This document shows positions 37,814 through 46,471 of a stretch of 64,000 bases of DNA, piece after piece. The translations under genes were made by a program, and so were the position numbers. Origin of the DNA: UBA3537 sp038106885 (lineage in GTDB: Bacteria; Bacteroidota; Bacteroidia; Flavobacteriales; Flavobacteriaceae); contig JAYNFX010000001.1 in NCBI GenBank assembly GCA_038106885.1, forward strand, positions 39,329 to 103,328, given 5' to 3'. The first letter of the stretch is position 1, and every line of letters begins with the position of its first letter. Under the pieces are notes generated by a model. It searched no databases, had not been told where the DNA came from, and saw only the letters and a program-made list of their open reading frames with translations.

Positions 37814-38929
37814 ATGGTAAATATTAATCAAGTCAAAACAAACAAGGAGCTTAAGGATTTCGTCAAGTTCCCATTTAAATTATACAAAAACTCAAAATAC
37901 TGGGTTCCTCCGATTATTAGCGAGGAAATTGCTGTTTTTAATCCCAATAAAAATCCCATTTTAAAAGATGCAAAAATTAAATTATTTATAGCTTACAAAA
38001 ACAATGAAATTGTTGGTCGTATAGCAGGGATCATTAATAATATTGAAGTAAAAGAACAAAAAATAAAAAAAATGCGCTTTGGCTGGTTTGACTTTATTGA
38101 TGATAACAATGTTAGCGCAGCGTTAATATCAAAAGTGACTGAAATTGGAATTAAAAATGATCTTGACTTTTTAGAAGGACCAGTAGGATTTTCTAATCTA
38201 GATAAAGTTGGTGTTTTAACACATGGTTTTGACCATATCGGAACTATGGTCTCTTGGTACAATCACCCATACTATAAAGATCATCTTGAAAAATTAAAAT
38301 TCATTGTTGAAAAAGAATATCTTGAACATAAACATGACTTTAAAGACATTAAAATTGACAATTATAACAGATTACAATCAGTTATTAAAAAAAGATATGG
38401 TCTTAAAGCACTAAATTTTAGTAAAACAAAAGATATGATGAAATATGCTGATGAAATGTTTGATCTTTTTAATATAAGTTATTCATCATTGTCATCATTT
38501 GTTAAAATTACTGATTCACAAAAAAATTTCATGAAAAATAAATTTTTAAATTTTATTAATCCAGAATATATAAAATTTGTCAGCAATAGTAATGATGAGT
38601 TAATAGGATTTGCAGTTGTTATGCCGTCATTTGCAAATGCACTTCAAAGAATTAAAGGTAAAATTTTTCCATTCGGATTATTTCATCTAATAAAGGCAAA
38701 AAAATCTAAATCAGTCAACTTTTTACTTATAGGAATACATCCATCATATCAGAACAAAGGTGTGCACTCAATAATTTTTAGTGAATATCACAAAACTTTT
38801 AAAGAAAAAGGAATTGAAGAGTGCAGACGAACTCCTGAACTTTCAAATAACCTAGCTATTCAAAAATTATGGTCAAATTTCAACCCCAAATTGATAAAAA
38901 AAAGATGCACATTTAGGAAAGAACTGTAA
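37814..38929 (+). CDS. GNAT-like acyltransferase of unknown substrate
   Basis: 371 residues. The central and C-terminal parts have a GNAT-type fold: GIHPSYQNKGVHSIIF near residue 310 matches the acetyl-CoA binding loop (Q/R-x-x-G-x-G/A region, here QNKGVHS). The N-terminal half, with SKYWVPPIISEE, LFIAYKNNEIVGRIAGI and LEGPVGFSNLDKVGVL, belongs to a two-domain family common in Bacteroidota. The substrate is unknown. It is probably co-transcribed with the barrel gene just upstream and converges with the oxoamine synthase gene. Confidence 0.78.
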   Translation: MVNINQVKTNKELKDFVKFPFKLYKNSKYWVPPIISEEIAVFNPNKNPILKDAKIKLFIAYKNNEIVGRIAGIINNIEVKEQKIKKMRFGWFDFIDDNNVSAALISKVTEIGIKNDLDFLEGPVGFSNLDKVGVLTHGFDHIGTMVSWYNHPYYKDHLEKLKFIVEKEYLEHKHDFKDIKIDNYNRLQSVIKKRYGLKALNFSKTKDMMKYADEMFDLFNISYSSLSSFVKITDSQKNFMKNKFLNFINPEYIKFVSNSNDELIGFAVVMPSFANALQRIKGKIFPFGLFHLIKAKKSKSVNFLLIGIHPSYQNKGVHSIIFSEYHKTFKEKGIEECRRTPELSNNLAIQKLWSNFNPKLIKKRCTFRKEL

Positions 38930-38945
38930 TCTCAATTAAATACAT

Positions 38946-40205
38946 CTACTCACCCATTGCTGCAGCAACAGAAGCTGATAATCTTTTGTACAAACCAGAG
39001 TTCAAGCGCTCTCTAATACTAGAAAAGGCATGAAGTGTTTCCTCAACATCTTTTAAAGTATGCATTGCAGTTGGAATCATTCTAAGCAGAATTAAGCCTT
39101 TGGGGATAACTGGATAAACAACAATTGAACAAAAAATACCATGATTTTCTCTTAAATCTTTAACCAGTGCCATAGCTTCGGGAATACTACCTTTCAAATA
39201 TACAGGAGTAACACAACTTTGTGTAGTACCAATATCAAAACCACGTTCTTTTAAGCCTGTTTGTAAAGCATTAACAATTTTCCACAAATTTTGTTTTAAC
39301 TCAGGCATCGTTTTAATCATATCCAAACGCTTTAATGCACCTTTAACCAATTGCATTTGAAGTGATTTTGCGAACATCTGTGAACGGAGATTGTACTTTA
39401 AGAAATCGATTATTTCTTTATCAGCAGCAATAAAAGCTCCTGTACTAGCCATTGATTTCGCAAAAGTTGCAAAATATACATCTATTTCATCTTGAACACC
39501 TTGTTCTTCACCAGCACCAGCACCTGTTGGTCCAAGAGTACCAAATCCATGAGCATCATCAACTAAAAATCTGAAATTAAATTTATTTTTTAAAGCTGCA
39601 ATTTCTTTTAATTTACCTTGTTCGCCTCTCATTCCAAATACTCCTTCAGATATTACTAATATCCCCCCTCCTGTTTGTTCAGCCATTTTAGTTGCTCTCT
39701 CTAGATTCTTTTCAAGACTTTCAACATCATTATGTTTGTATGTAAATCGCTTCCCCATGTGCAATCGTACTCCGTCAATTATACAAGCGTGAGCATCAAC
39801 ATCATAAACAATAACATCATCTTTACCAACTAATGCATCTATTGTAGACATTATACCTTGATAACCAAAGTTTAAAACATAAGCAGCTTCTTTATTTACA
39901 AACTTTGCTAGTTCTTGTTGGAGTTGTTCATGCAAAGCAGTATGACCTGACATCATTCTAGCACCCATTGGATAAGCAGAACCATATTCTTGAGAAGCTT
40001 TAGCATCTACTTCACGAACATCTGGGTGATTTGCTAAACCTAAATAATCATTAATACTCCAAGTGATGACATCTTTACCCTGGAATTTCATTCTATTCGA
40101 AATATGACCCTCTAATTTTGGAAAAACAAAATATCCCTCAGCCTGACTAGCCCATTTACCCAAAGGCCCTTTATCTTTATATATTTTCTCAAATAAATCT
40201 CTCAT
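38946..40205 (-). CDS. Alpha-oxoamine synthase, candidate cysteate-fatty acyltransferase
   Basis: 419 residues, fold-type I PLP enzyme like serine palmitoyltransferase, KBL and BioF. The Schiff-base lysine is K250 in TFAKSMAS, the ring-contacting pair is D217 and H219 in DDAHGFG, and H139 stacks on the cofactor (VDAHAC). These enzymes condense an amino acid with an acyl-CoA or acyl-ACP with loss of CO2. In Flavobacterium johnsoniae an enzyme of this class makes capnine, the sulfonolipid base, from cysteate. The cysteine-synthase-like gene 102 bases upstream on the same strand favours that assignment; serine palmitoyltransferase or glycine acyltransferase activity remains possible. Confidence 0.8.
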   Translation of the reverse strand: MRDLFEKIYKDKGPLGKWASQAEGYFVFPKLEGHISNRMKFQGKDVITWSINDYLGLANHPDVREVDAKASQEYGSAYPMGARMMSGHTALHEQLQQELAKFVNKEAAYVLNFGYQGIMSTIDALVGKDDVIVYDVDAHACIIDGVRLHMGKRFTYKHNDVESLEKNLERATKMAEQTGGGILVISEGVFGMRGEQGKLKEIAALKNKFNFRFLVDDAHGFGTLGPTGAGAGEEQGVQDEIDVYFATFAKSMASTGAFIAADKEIIDFLKYNLRSQMFAKSLQMQLVKGALKRLDMIKTMPELKQNLWKIVNALQTGLKERGFDIGTTQSCVTPVYLKGSIPEAMALVKDLRENHGIFCSIVVYPVIPKGLILLRMIPTAMHTLKDVEETLHAFSSIRERLNSGLYKRLSASVAAAMGE

Positions 40206-40231
40206 CTAAGTAGTGTTGTTGGTTAATTTAT

Positions 40232-40239
40232 CAAAATTA
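40232..40239 (-). promoter_or_regulatory. -7-like box upstream of the oxoamine synthase gene
   Basis: On the minus strand TAATTTTG fits TAnnTTTG about 27 bases before the ATG at 40205. A TTTTG occurs upstream but only about 14 bases away, shorter than the normal spacer. It may allow separate expression from the cysteine-synthase-like gene. Confidence 0.35.
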
Positions 40240-40307
40240 TGCAATAATAATGTCAAAACATAATATTAATCAAATTATGAAATACAATAATTGATTTTGA
40301 AAAAAAT

Positions 40308-41354
40308 CTATTTAATAAACTGTATTGGCTTTTTACAAACATTATGATTTTTATCCATAAATCCTTGTTCGTACATCCAATCGTCGTTATATATCTTACT
40401 CATATATCTTGAACCATGATCAGGGAAAATCATAACAATTATATCAGACTCATTAAAAGTACTCAATTCATTTAGTTGTTTGACTGCTTGTAATACAGCT
40501 CCTGAAGTATATCCTCCAAAAATCCCCTCAGAGCCTGCAAGCTCTCTTGCAGTATGAGCACTTAGTTCATCATTTACTTTTATAAATTGATCAATAATTT
40601 TAAAATCTGTTGCACTAGGAATTAAATTCTTACCTAAACCTTCAATCCTGTAAGGATAAATCTCATTTTGATCTAATTCCCCAGTCTCATGATACTTTTT
40701 TAAAACAGATCCATAAGCGTCTACTCCAATAACCTTAATATTTGGGTTTTTAGATTTTAAGAATTGTGCAGTACCTGAGATTGTTCCTCCAGTACCACTG
40801 CAAGCTACAAGATGAGTAATTTTACCATCAGTTTGATTCCATATTTCTGGACCTGTTGAGATGAAATGAGCTTGAGTATTGAGTTTATTGAAATATTGGT
40901 TAATATAAACAGAACCTTCAATTTCTTTGTGAAGGCGTTTAGCCACTTCGTAATATGATCTTGAATCATCAGCTTTGACATGTGCAGGGCAAACATAAAC
41001 CTCAGCTCCCATACTTTTCAACATATCAATTTTATCAGGAGAAGATTTTGAGCTTACAGCTAAAATACATTTGTAACCTTTAATAATACTAGCCATAGCA
41101 ATACTAAAACCAGTATTACCTGAAGTAGTTTCAATTATTGTGTCACCCGGTTTAAGAATACCACTTTTTTCAGCATTTTCAATGATATACAAAGCAATGC
41201 GATCCTTAGAAGATTGACCAGGGTTAAAAGATTCTAATTTTGCAATGTATGTTCCTGGAAAATCTTTTGTTATGTGGTTTAGTTTAACAAGGGGTGTATT
41301 ACCCACAAGCTCTAAAATATTATTATAAACTTTTGGTTGGTCATTTAAAGACAT
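40308..41354 (-). CDS. Cysteine synthase / cystathionine beta-synthase family PLP enzyme, candidate cysteate synthase
   Basis: 348 residues, fold-type II. The PLP lysine is K50 in NPGQSSKDR, the substrate-binding loop is TTSGNTG at residues 76-82, and the phosphate loop is SGTGGTISG near 190. Compared with usual cysteine synthases, NPGQSSKDR replaces NPGGSVKDR, and the C-terminus YMSKIYNDDWMYEQGF resembles the end of the cystathionine beta-synthase catalytic domain. It would replace a beta-substituent of serine, O-phosphoserine or O-acetylserine with a sulfur nucleophile. Position upstream of the oxoamine synthase suggests sulfite as nucleophile and L-cysteate as product; ordinary cysteine synthesis is the alternative. 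Confidence 0.85.
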   Translation of the reverse strand: MSLNDQPKVYNNILELVGNTPLVKLNHITKDFPGTYIAKLESFNPGQSSKDRIALYIIENAEKSGILKPGDTIIETTSGNTGFSIAMASIIKGYKCILAVSSKSSPDKIDMLKSMGAEVYVCPAHVKADDSRSYYEVAKRLHKEIEGSVYINQYFNKLNTQAHFISTGPEIWNQTDGKITHLVACSGTGGTISGTAQFLKSKNPNIKVIGVDAYGSVLKKYHETGELDQNEIYPYRIEGLGKNLIPSATDFKIIDQFIKVNDELSAHTARELAGSEGIFGGYTSGAVLQAVKQLNELSTFNESDIIVMIFPDHGSRYMSKIYNDDWMYEQGFMDKNHNVCKKPIQFIK

Positions 41355-41371
41355 ATAAATAATTTAGATTA

Positions 41372-41379
41372 CAAAAATA
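41372..41379 (-). promoter_or_regulatory. -7 promoter box of the cysteine-synthase-like gene
   Basis: On the minus strand TATTTTTG fits TAnnTTTG about 17 bases before the ATG at 41354. No clear -33 TTTG is seen; that region is the end of the oligopeptidase gene. Confidence 0.42.
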
Positions 41380-41396
41380 GGTAATTTTTAGAACTT

Positions 41397-43532
41397 CTAT
41401 TTTTCTATAGACTCCAAATCAAATAAGAAAGCATATTCGGAAGCAACTTCCTTAAGTGCTTCAAAGCGTCCTGATGAACCGCCATGACCAGCATCCATAT
41501 TAGTTTTTAAAAATAAATCCGAGGAATTATTGGATTGCAAACGTAATCTTGCTATCCACTTAGCAGGCTCCCAATATTGAACTTGAGAGTCATGTAGTCC
41601 TGTTGTAATTAACAAATTTGGGTACTGCTGATTTTTGATATTATCATATGGAGAGTAAGATTTCATGTACTCATAATATATTTTATCATTTGGATTACCC
41701 CATTCGTCATATTCTCCAGTTGTTAGAGGTATACTTTCGTCTAACATGGTGGTAATAACATCTACAAAAGGAACAGCAGCTATAACGCCATTGAACTGAT
41801 CTGGTGCCATATTAATTACAGCACCCATTAACAACCCACCTGCACTTCCTCCCATAGCATAATGATGCTTTGGAGATGTGTATTTATTGGCTATTAAAAA
41901 TTTTGAGCAATCAATGAAATCAGTAAAGGTATTTTTCTTTTTTAATAGTTTTCCATTTTCATACCATTGACGACCAAGGTATTGACCACCCCTAACGTGA
42001 GCAATTGCATATATAAAACCGCGATCTAGTAAACTTAAACGAACAGATGAAAAATAAGGATCTATTGTTGAGCCATATGATCCATATCCATACAGTAGCA
42101 GAGGAGTTTCAGTGCTTTTTGGAGTATCCTTGTGTCTAACTAAAGATATTGGAATCTTAGTACCATCTGTAGCAGGGGCCCAAAGTCTTTCAGAAACATA
42201 ATTTTCTTTTTTAAATTTTCCACCAAGAACTTCCTGCTCTTTTTTTAGAGTTTTTTCTTTAGTCAACATATTAAAATCTATGATTGATGAAGGTGTAGTC
42301 ATAGATTGATAACTATATCGAAGTGTGTCTGTTTCAAAATCGAGATTAGTAGTCGTGTATGCTGTGTAGGTTTTGCTCTCGAATGGTAGATAATAACTTT
42401 CTGCTCCATCCCAGGGTTTAATTTTAATTTGATTTAGTCCATTTTTTCGCTCAGATATTACCAAATAATTTTTAAATATATCAATGTCTTCCAATAAAAC
42501 ATCATTTCTGTGTGGAATGATATCTTGCCAAAAATTTTTCTCAGTGTTTTTTTCAGATGTCTTTGATAATTTGAAATTTTGTGCATTATCAGCATTAGAA
42601 AGAATATAAAAGGAATCTCCATAATGTGAGATGGAATATTCAAGACCTCTGGTTCGAGTTTGAAAAACTTTAAAACTTTCATTTGGAGTATTAGCATCCA
42701 AAATTTGGTATTCTGTTGTAAGCGTACTGTAACTTGATATTATTAAGTATTTTTTAGATTTTGACTTGTATATACCAACTCCGAAGGCATCATCTTTTTC
42801 TTCAAAAACAACAACATCATTTGTAGCAGATTTTCCTAAAGTATGTCTGTAAATAGCCTCAGATCTTAAAGTAGTTTTATTTTTTAGTGTATAGAATAAA
42901 GTTTTATTGTCATTTGCCCAAGTACTTCCACCGGTACAATTTTCAACTTTATCTTTTAAAATTTTATCAGATTTTAAATCTTTCACGTGTAAGGTATACT
43001 GGCGTCTTCCAATAGTATCTAAAGCAAAAGCTACCAAATTATTATCTGGACTAATATTTATACCGACCAATCTGAAATAAGAATGCCCTTTAGCCATTTC
43101 GTTACAATCAAACAGAAGCTCTTCTTCAGCTTTTAAAGATTCTTTTTTACGTGTGTATATAGGATAGTCTTTACCTATTTCATACTTTGTAATATACCAA
43201 TAGCCATTATATTTGTAAGGTACTGAAGAATCATCTTCTTTTATTCTTGATTTCATTTCCTCAAATAATGAGTTCTGGAAGCCTTTGGTATGTGCTGTTT
43301 TAGTTTCATAATAATTGTTTTCATCATTTAGATATTTAATGACATCAGGGTTTTTCCGGTCTTTAAGCCAATAAAACTCGTCAATACGTATATCGTTATG
43401 TTTAATTAATTCTTTAGAAACTTGAGTTATTTTGGGGACTTGAGTTGTATTTGACATGGTTATATTCTCTGCATTTTGTTTGCAAGATAGTGTTAGATAT
43501 AATATACAAATGGTAAAAAAAAAGGTTTTCAA
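41397..43532 (-). CDS. ptrB: Oligopeptidase B-like S9A serine peptidase, probable lipoprotein
   Basis: 711 residues: an N-terminal beta-propeller (about 60-420) and a C-terminal alpha/beta hydrolase. The nucleophile is in GGSAGG near residue 555, the aspartate in TGLHDSQVQYWEP near 640, and the histidine in DAGHGGSSGR near 678. It cleaves short peptides after basic residues in known members. A lipoprotein leader ends at LTLSC (C17), so the enzyme acts outside the cytoplasm, unlike E. coli PtrB. The start is a TTG at 43532; no ATG precedes the leader in frame, and the leader itself supports this start. Confidence 0.92.
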   Translation of the reverse strand: MKTFFFTICILYLTLSCKQNAENITMSNTTQVPKITQVSKELIKHNDIRIDEFYWLKDRKNPDVIKYLNDENNYYETKTAHTKGFQNSLFEEMKSRIKEDDSSVPYKYNGYWYITKYEIGKDYPIYTRKKESLKAEEELLFDCNEMAKGHSYFRLVGINISPDNNLVAFALDTIGRRQYTLHVKDLKSDKILKDKVENCTGGSTWANDNKTLFYTLKNKTTLRSEAIYRHTLGKSATNDVVVFEEKDDAFGVGIYKSKSKKYLIISSYSTLTTEYQILDANTPNESFKVFQTRTRGLEYSISHYGDSFYILSNADNAQNFKLSKTSEKNTEKNFWQDIIPHRNDVLLEDIDIFKNYLVISERKNGLNQIKIKPWDGAESYYLPFESKTYTAYTTTNLDFETDTLRYSYQSMTTPSSIIDFNMLTKEKTLKKEQEVLGGKFKKENYVSERLWAPATDGTKIPISLVRHKDTPKSTETPLLLYGYGSYGSTIDPYFSSVRLSLLDRGFIYAIAHVRGGQYLGRQWYENGKLLKKKNTFTDFIDCSKFLIANKYTSPKHHYAMGGSAGGLLMGAVINMAPDQFNGVIAAVPFVDVITTMLDESIPLTTGEYDEWGNPNDKIYYEYMKSYSPYDNIKNQQYPNLLITTGLHDSQVQYWEPAKWIARLRLQSNNSSDLFLKTNMDAGHGGSSGRFEALKEVASEYAFLFDLESIEK

Positions 43533-43568
43533 AAAAATAAATTTAAAGGATATAAAGTTAGTAAAAAC

Positions 43569-44588
43569 CTAAATACTGACTAAAGTTTCTAGTAGAATTT
43601 CATGCATTTTTTCAGAGTAATCCATATGAGTAACTATTCGTAATTTACCACTACCCATATCGCTTATCAATATATTTTTACTTTTAAGATTTTCTATAAA
43701 ATAATTACTATCAACATGTTTTTCTAATTCAAATATGACAATATTAGTTTCAACAGTTTGAACATTAAAAACATATTTTAAACCTTCAAGAACTCTTCCA
43801 ATATCTTTAGCTTTTTGATGATCATCTACAAGTCTCTTTCTATGATGATCTAAAGCATACAATCCTGCAGCAGCTAAGACTCCTACTTGACGCATACTTC
43901 CACCTAACATTTTCCTTGTTCTAATTGCTTTTTCCATAATATCATTGTTACCAACTAAAACAGAACCTATTGGACATCCCAATCCTTTACTTAAACAAAC
44001 AGATATTGTGTCAAAATACTGTCCATATTGATCTGGAGTTTCACTTTTTTCTTCCAATGCATTCCATAATCTAGCACCGTCAAGATGAAACCCAAGTTTC
44101 TTATCGTTACAAACTAATTTAATTTTCTTAATTTCTTCAAAATCCCAACAAGCACCACCACCTTTATTAGTTGTATTTTCTAATGCCACTAAAGTGGTTA
44201 ATGGACTATGATAAAAATCAGGTGGATTTATAGCATTTATTACCTGTTCAGAGCTGATCATTCCTCTATTGCCTTCAATAAGTTTACAAGAAACACCACT
44301 ATTGAACGAAACACCTCCGCCTTCATAATTATATATATGTGCATATTTATCACAAATGACTTGTTCGCCAGGTTGAGTATGTAACTTAATTGCAGCTTGA
44401 TTTGCCATTGTACCTGTTGGAAAAAAAAGTGCTTTATCCTTACCAAACATTTTAGCTAATCGATCTTGGAGTTGATTAACAGTTGGATCCTCAAAATAAA
44501 CATCATCGCCTAACCTAGCAGATGACATGGCATCGATCATCCCAGGAGAAGGTTTTGTCACGGTATCACTTCTTAAATCTATTAACAT
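43569..44588 (-). CDS. ltaE: Low-specificity L-threonine aldolase
   Basis: 339 residues. Opens IDLRSDTVTKPSPGM, the family hallmark, with FFPTGTMANQAA for PLP phosphate contact, FHLDGARLWNA for the aspartate/arginine pair, and the Schiff-base lysine in CLSKGLGCPIG near residue 200. It splits threonine or allo-threonine to glycine and acetaldehyde in the cytoplasm. It is divergent from prfB, separated by 77 bases. Confidence 0.94.
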   Translation of the reverse strand: MLIDLRSDTVTKPSPGMIDAMSSARLGDDVYFEDPTVNQLQDRLAKMFGKDKALFFPTGTMANQAAIKLHTQPGEQVICDKYAHIYNYEGGGVSFNSGVSCKLIEGNRGMISSEQVINAINPPDFYHSPLTTLVALENTTNKGGGACWDFEEIKKIKLVCNDKKLGFHLDGARLWNALEEKSETPDQYGQYFDTISVCLSKGLGCPIGSVLVGNNDIMEKAIRTRKMLGGSMRQVGVLAAAGLYALDHHRKRLVDDHQKAKDIGRVLEGLKYVFNVQTVETNIVIFELEKHVDSNYFIENLKSKNILISDMGSGKLRIVTHMDYSEKMHEILLETLVSI

Positions 44589-44665
44589 AAAAAAAATAAC
44601 ACGTAAATCTACATATAATTTTCTTTCTTTGCTATAAATTATATTTTTGTAGTTAATTACAACAA

Positions 44666-45776
44666 ATGATTACACACGATCACATAAAAGATCTCATTGA
44701 TCGCCTTGGTGCGTTAAGGAGGTATCTTTGACTTAGATACTAAAGCTGTCGAAATTCAAAATTTAGAAGAGAAAACTTATGCTCCTAACTTTTGGGATGA
44801 CTCAAAATCAGCTCAGAAGATAATGAAGTCTATAAGAGTTAACAAAAATTGGATAAAAGATTTTAAAAATGTCAAAACTCTTATTGAAGAACTTCAAGTT
44901 TTTTACGATTTTTTAAAAGATGGTGAAATTTCTGAAGAAGAAGTAAAACTACAGTATGAATTGTCTTCTCAGGCAATTGAAAAATTAGAATTCAAAAATA
45001 TGCTTTCAGAAGAGGGAGATAGCTTAAGTGCTATACTTCAAATAACTGCTGGTGCGGGTGGAACAGAGAGTTGTGATTGGGCAAGTATGCTAATGCGTAT
45101 GTATGTAATGTATGCTGAAAAACAAGGATATAAAATCAAAGAACTTAATTTACAAGATGGAGATGTAGCTGGTATTAAAACTGTAACTCTACAAATTGAA
45201 GGTGATTTTGCTTTTGGTTGGCTTAAAGGTGAAAACGGAGTACATCGTTTGGTTAGAATTTCACCATTTGATAGCAACGCAAAACGCCATACGAGTTTTG
45301 CCTCAGTATACGTTTATCCAATGGTAGATGACACAATAGAAATTGAGATTAATCCAGCTGAAATTGAAATAACTACTGCTAGGTCAAGTGGAGCAGGTGG
45401 ACAAAATGTAAATAAGGTAGAAACCAAAGTACAATTAACACACAAACCAACAGGAATACAGATTTCATGCTCAGAGACTAGATCTCAACATGACAATCGC
45501 ACAAGAGCTTTACAAATGTTAAGGTCGCAACTTTACGAAATAGAATTAAAAAAACAAACGGAACAAAGGGAAGATATTGAAGCTGGTAAATTAAAAATTG
45601 AGTGGGGTAGTCAGATTAGAAATTATGTAATGCATCCATACAAGTTAGTTAAAGATGTAAGAACAAATCACGAGACTGGAAATGTCGAAGCAGTTATGAA
45701 CGGAGAGTTAATGCCTTTTTTAAAATCATATTTAATGATGATGGGGCAAAATGAAAACACAAATAATAATTTATGA
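44666..45776 (+). CDS. prfB: Peptide chain release factor 2, programmed +1 frameshift
   Basis: About 369 residues if the ribosome shifts. The first frame from the ATG at 44666 has 21 codons ending CTT at 44726, followed by an in-frame TGA (44729-44731). Shifting by one base resumes with GAC at 44730 and continues to 45776. The protein shows the SPF stop-codon recognition motif (RISPFDSNAKRHTSF) that reads UGA/UAA and the GGQ peptidyl-hydrolysis motif (SSGAGGQNVNK). RF2 ends translation at UAA and UGA, and low RF2 promotes the shift, giving autoregulation. The last four bases overlap the ArsC-like gene (ATGA). Confidence 0.97.
44716..44732 (+). promoter_or_regulatory. RF2 frameshift signal with internal Shine-Dalgarno
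   Basis: The string AAGGAGGTATCTTTGAC has an SD-like AGGAGG three bases before the slippery CTT, then the UGA stop with a C in the +4 position, a weak termination context. This is the same geometry as the E. coli prfB site (AGG-GGG-TAT-CTT-TGA-C). It shows directly that an anti-SD interaction is expected to act here. Confidence 0.95.
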
Positions 45777-46114
45777 TTAAAATTTACCACAATAGCAGAT
45801 GTCAAAAATCACGACTCGGAGTAAAATTCCTTGAAAAAAATAAATTAGATTTCGAAATAATCAACTATATAAATGATCCATTGAATATGGATGAAATCAA
45901 ATTTTTATTAAAAAAATTAAAAATAAAGCCTATTGAGCTTATTCGAAAAAATGAATTAATATGGAAAACTAATTATAAAAACAAAAAACTATCAGATGAG
46001 GAAATAATTATGGCTATGGTAGATAATCCAAAGTTGATTGAAAGGCCAATTATTGTTAATGAAGATAAAGCAATAATTGGAAGGCCTACTGAAAAAATAT
46101 CAGAGGTTTTGTAA
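45773..46114 (+). CDS. ArsC/Spx-family thioredoxin-fold protein (arsenate reductase-like)
   Basis: 113 residues, close to the length of short ArsC family members. The conserved cysteine C10 is in HNSRCQKSR at the end of the first strand, matching the ArsC catalytic position; ERPIIVNEDKAIIGRP near the C-terminus is the conserved cis-proline region. These proteins reduce arsenate with glutathione or glutaredoxin, or serve as redox adaptors of YffB type. No arsenite pump or ArsR is beside it, so arsenic resistance is not shown. It is translationally coupled to prfB. Confidence 0.87.
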   Translation: MIKIYHNSRCQKSRLGVKFLEKNKLDFEIINYINDPLNMDEIKFLLKKLKIKPIELIRKNELIWKTNYKNKKLSDEEIIMAMVDNPKLIERPIIVNEDKAIIGRPTEKISEVL

Positions 46115-46132
46115 GTTGATAATATTTAGTAA

Positions 46133-46306
46133 TTAAGATTTATTTTTTTCTTTCTTAGCAGCTCTCTTCTCTTTAAAAGCTTCAATAGCTGAACCGAAAA
46201 CCCAGTATGGAATCGCAAAAGTTAAAAGAAAAATCATTAGCCAAAAGCCAATTGTAAGTATGGACATAAAAGCCAGAAAACCTAAATATTGATCAAATTC
46301 AAACAT
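46133..46306 (-). CDS. Small single-pass membrane protein
   Basis: 57 residues from the ATG at 46306 (a longer frame reaches 46327). A long hydrophobic segment, about residues 10-38 (FLAFMSILTIGFWLMIFLLT and following), is capped by a short basic tail EAFKEKRAAKKEKNKS. One helix plus a positive cytoplasmic tail is all that can be stated; no family is recognised. It is divergent from fumC across the palindrome cluster. Confidence 0.6.
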   Translation of the reverse strand: MFEFDQYLGFLAFMSILTIGFWLMIFLLTFAIPYWVFGSAIEAFKEKRAAKKEKNKS

Positions 46307-46391
46307 AACAAATAAATTTCTACACAAAGATACTACAAGATTTACTGTTCAGCAAAGTAAAAAAATAAAAATATCAACATCTAATTTCTAA

Positions 46392-46424
46392 TACTGTAAA
46401 TTACAGTAATTACAATCAATTGTA
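46392..46424. promoter_or_regulatory. Two adjacent palindromes between a small membrane protein gene and fumC
   Basis: TACTGTAA-A-TTACAGTA at 46392-46408 is a perfect 8-bp inverted repeat around one base. Immediately after it, TACAAT-CA-ATTGTA at 46411-46424 is a second perfect 6-bp repeat. They share the half-site TTACA/TGTAA and end 21 bases before the -7 box of fumC, so they overlap or precede the -33 region. This is the form of a repressor or activator site; the protein is unknown. Confidence 0.5.
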
Positions 46425-46445
46425 GCTTTTTTCTTCAAAAAAAAT

Positions 46446-46453
46446 TAAATTTG
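46446..46453 (+). promoter_or_regulatory. -7 promoter box of fumC
   Basis: TAAATTTG fits TAnnTTTG and ends 18 bases before the ATG at 46472. The expected -33 position has only T-rich sequence without TTTG. A TTG start at 46451 overlaps the box and is therefore unlikely. Confidence 0.5.
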
Positions 46454-46471
46454 TATCAAAGCATATATTTT

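Noticed and set aside
44823..45776. Release factor 2 as a shorter protein beginning at the ATG at 44823
   Set aside because: The upstream 21-codon frame, SD, slippery CTT and TGA-C form a complete frameshift site, and the resumed frame encodes the missing N-terminal helices.
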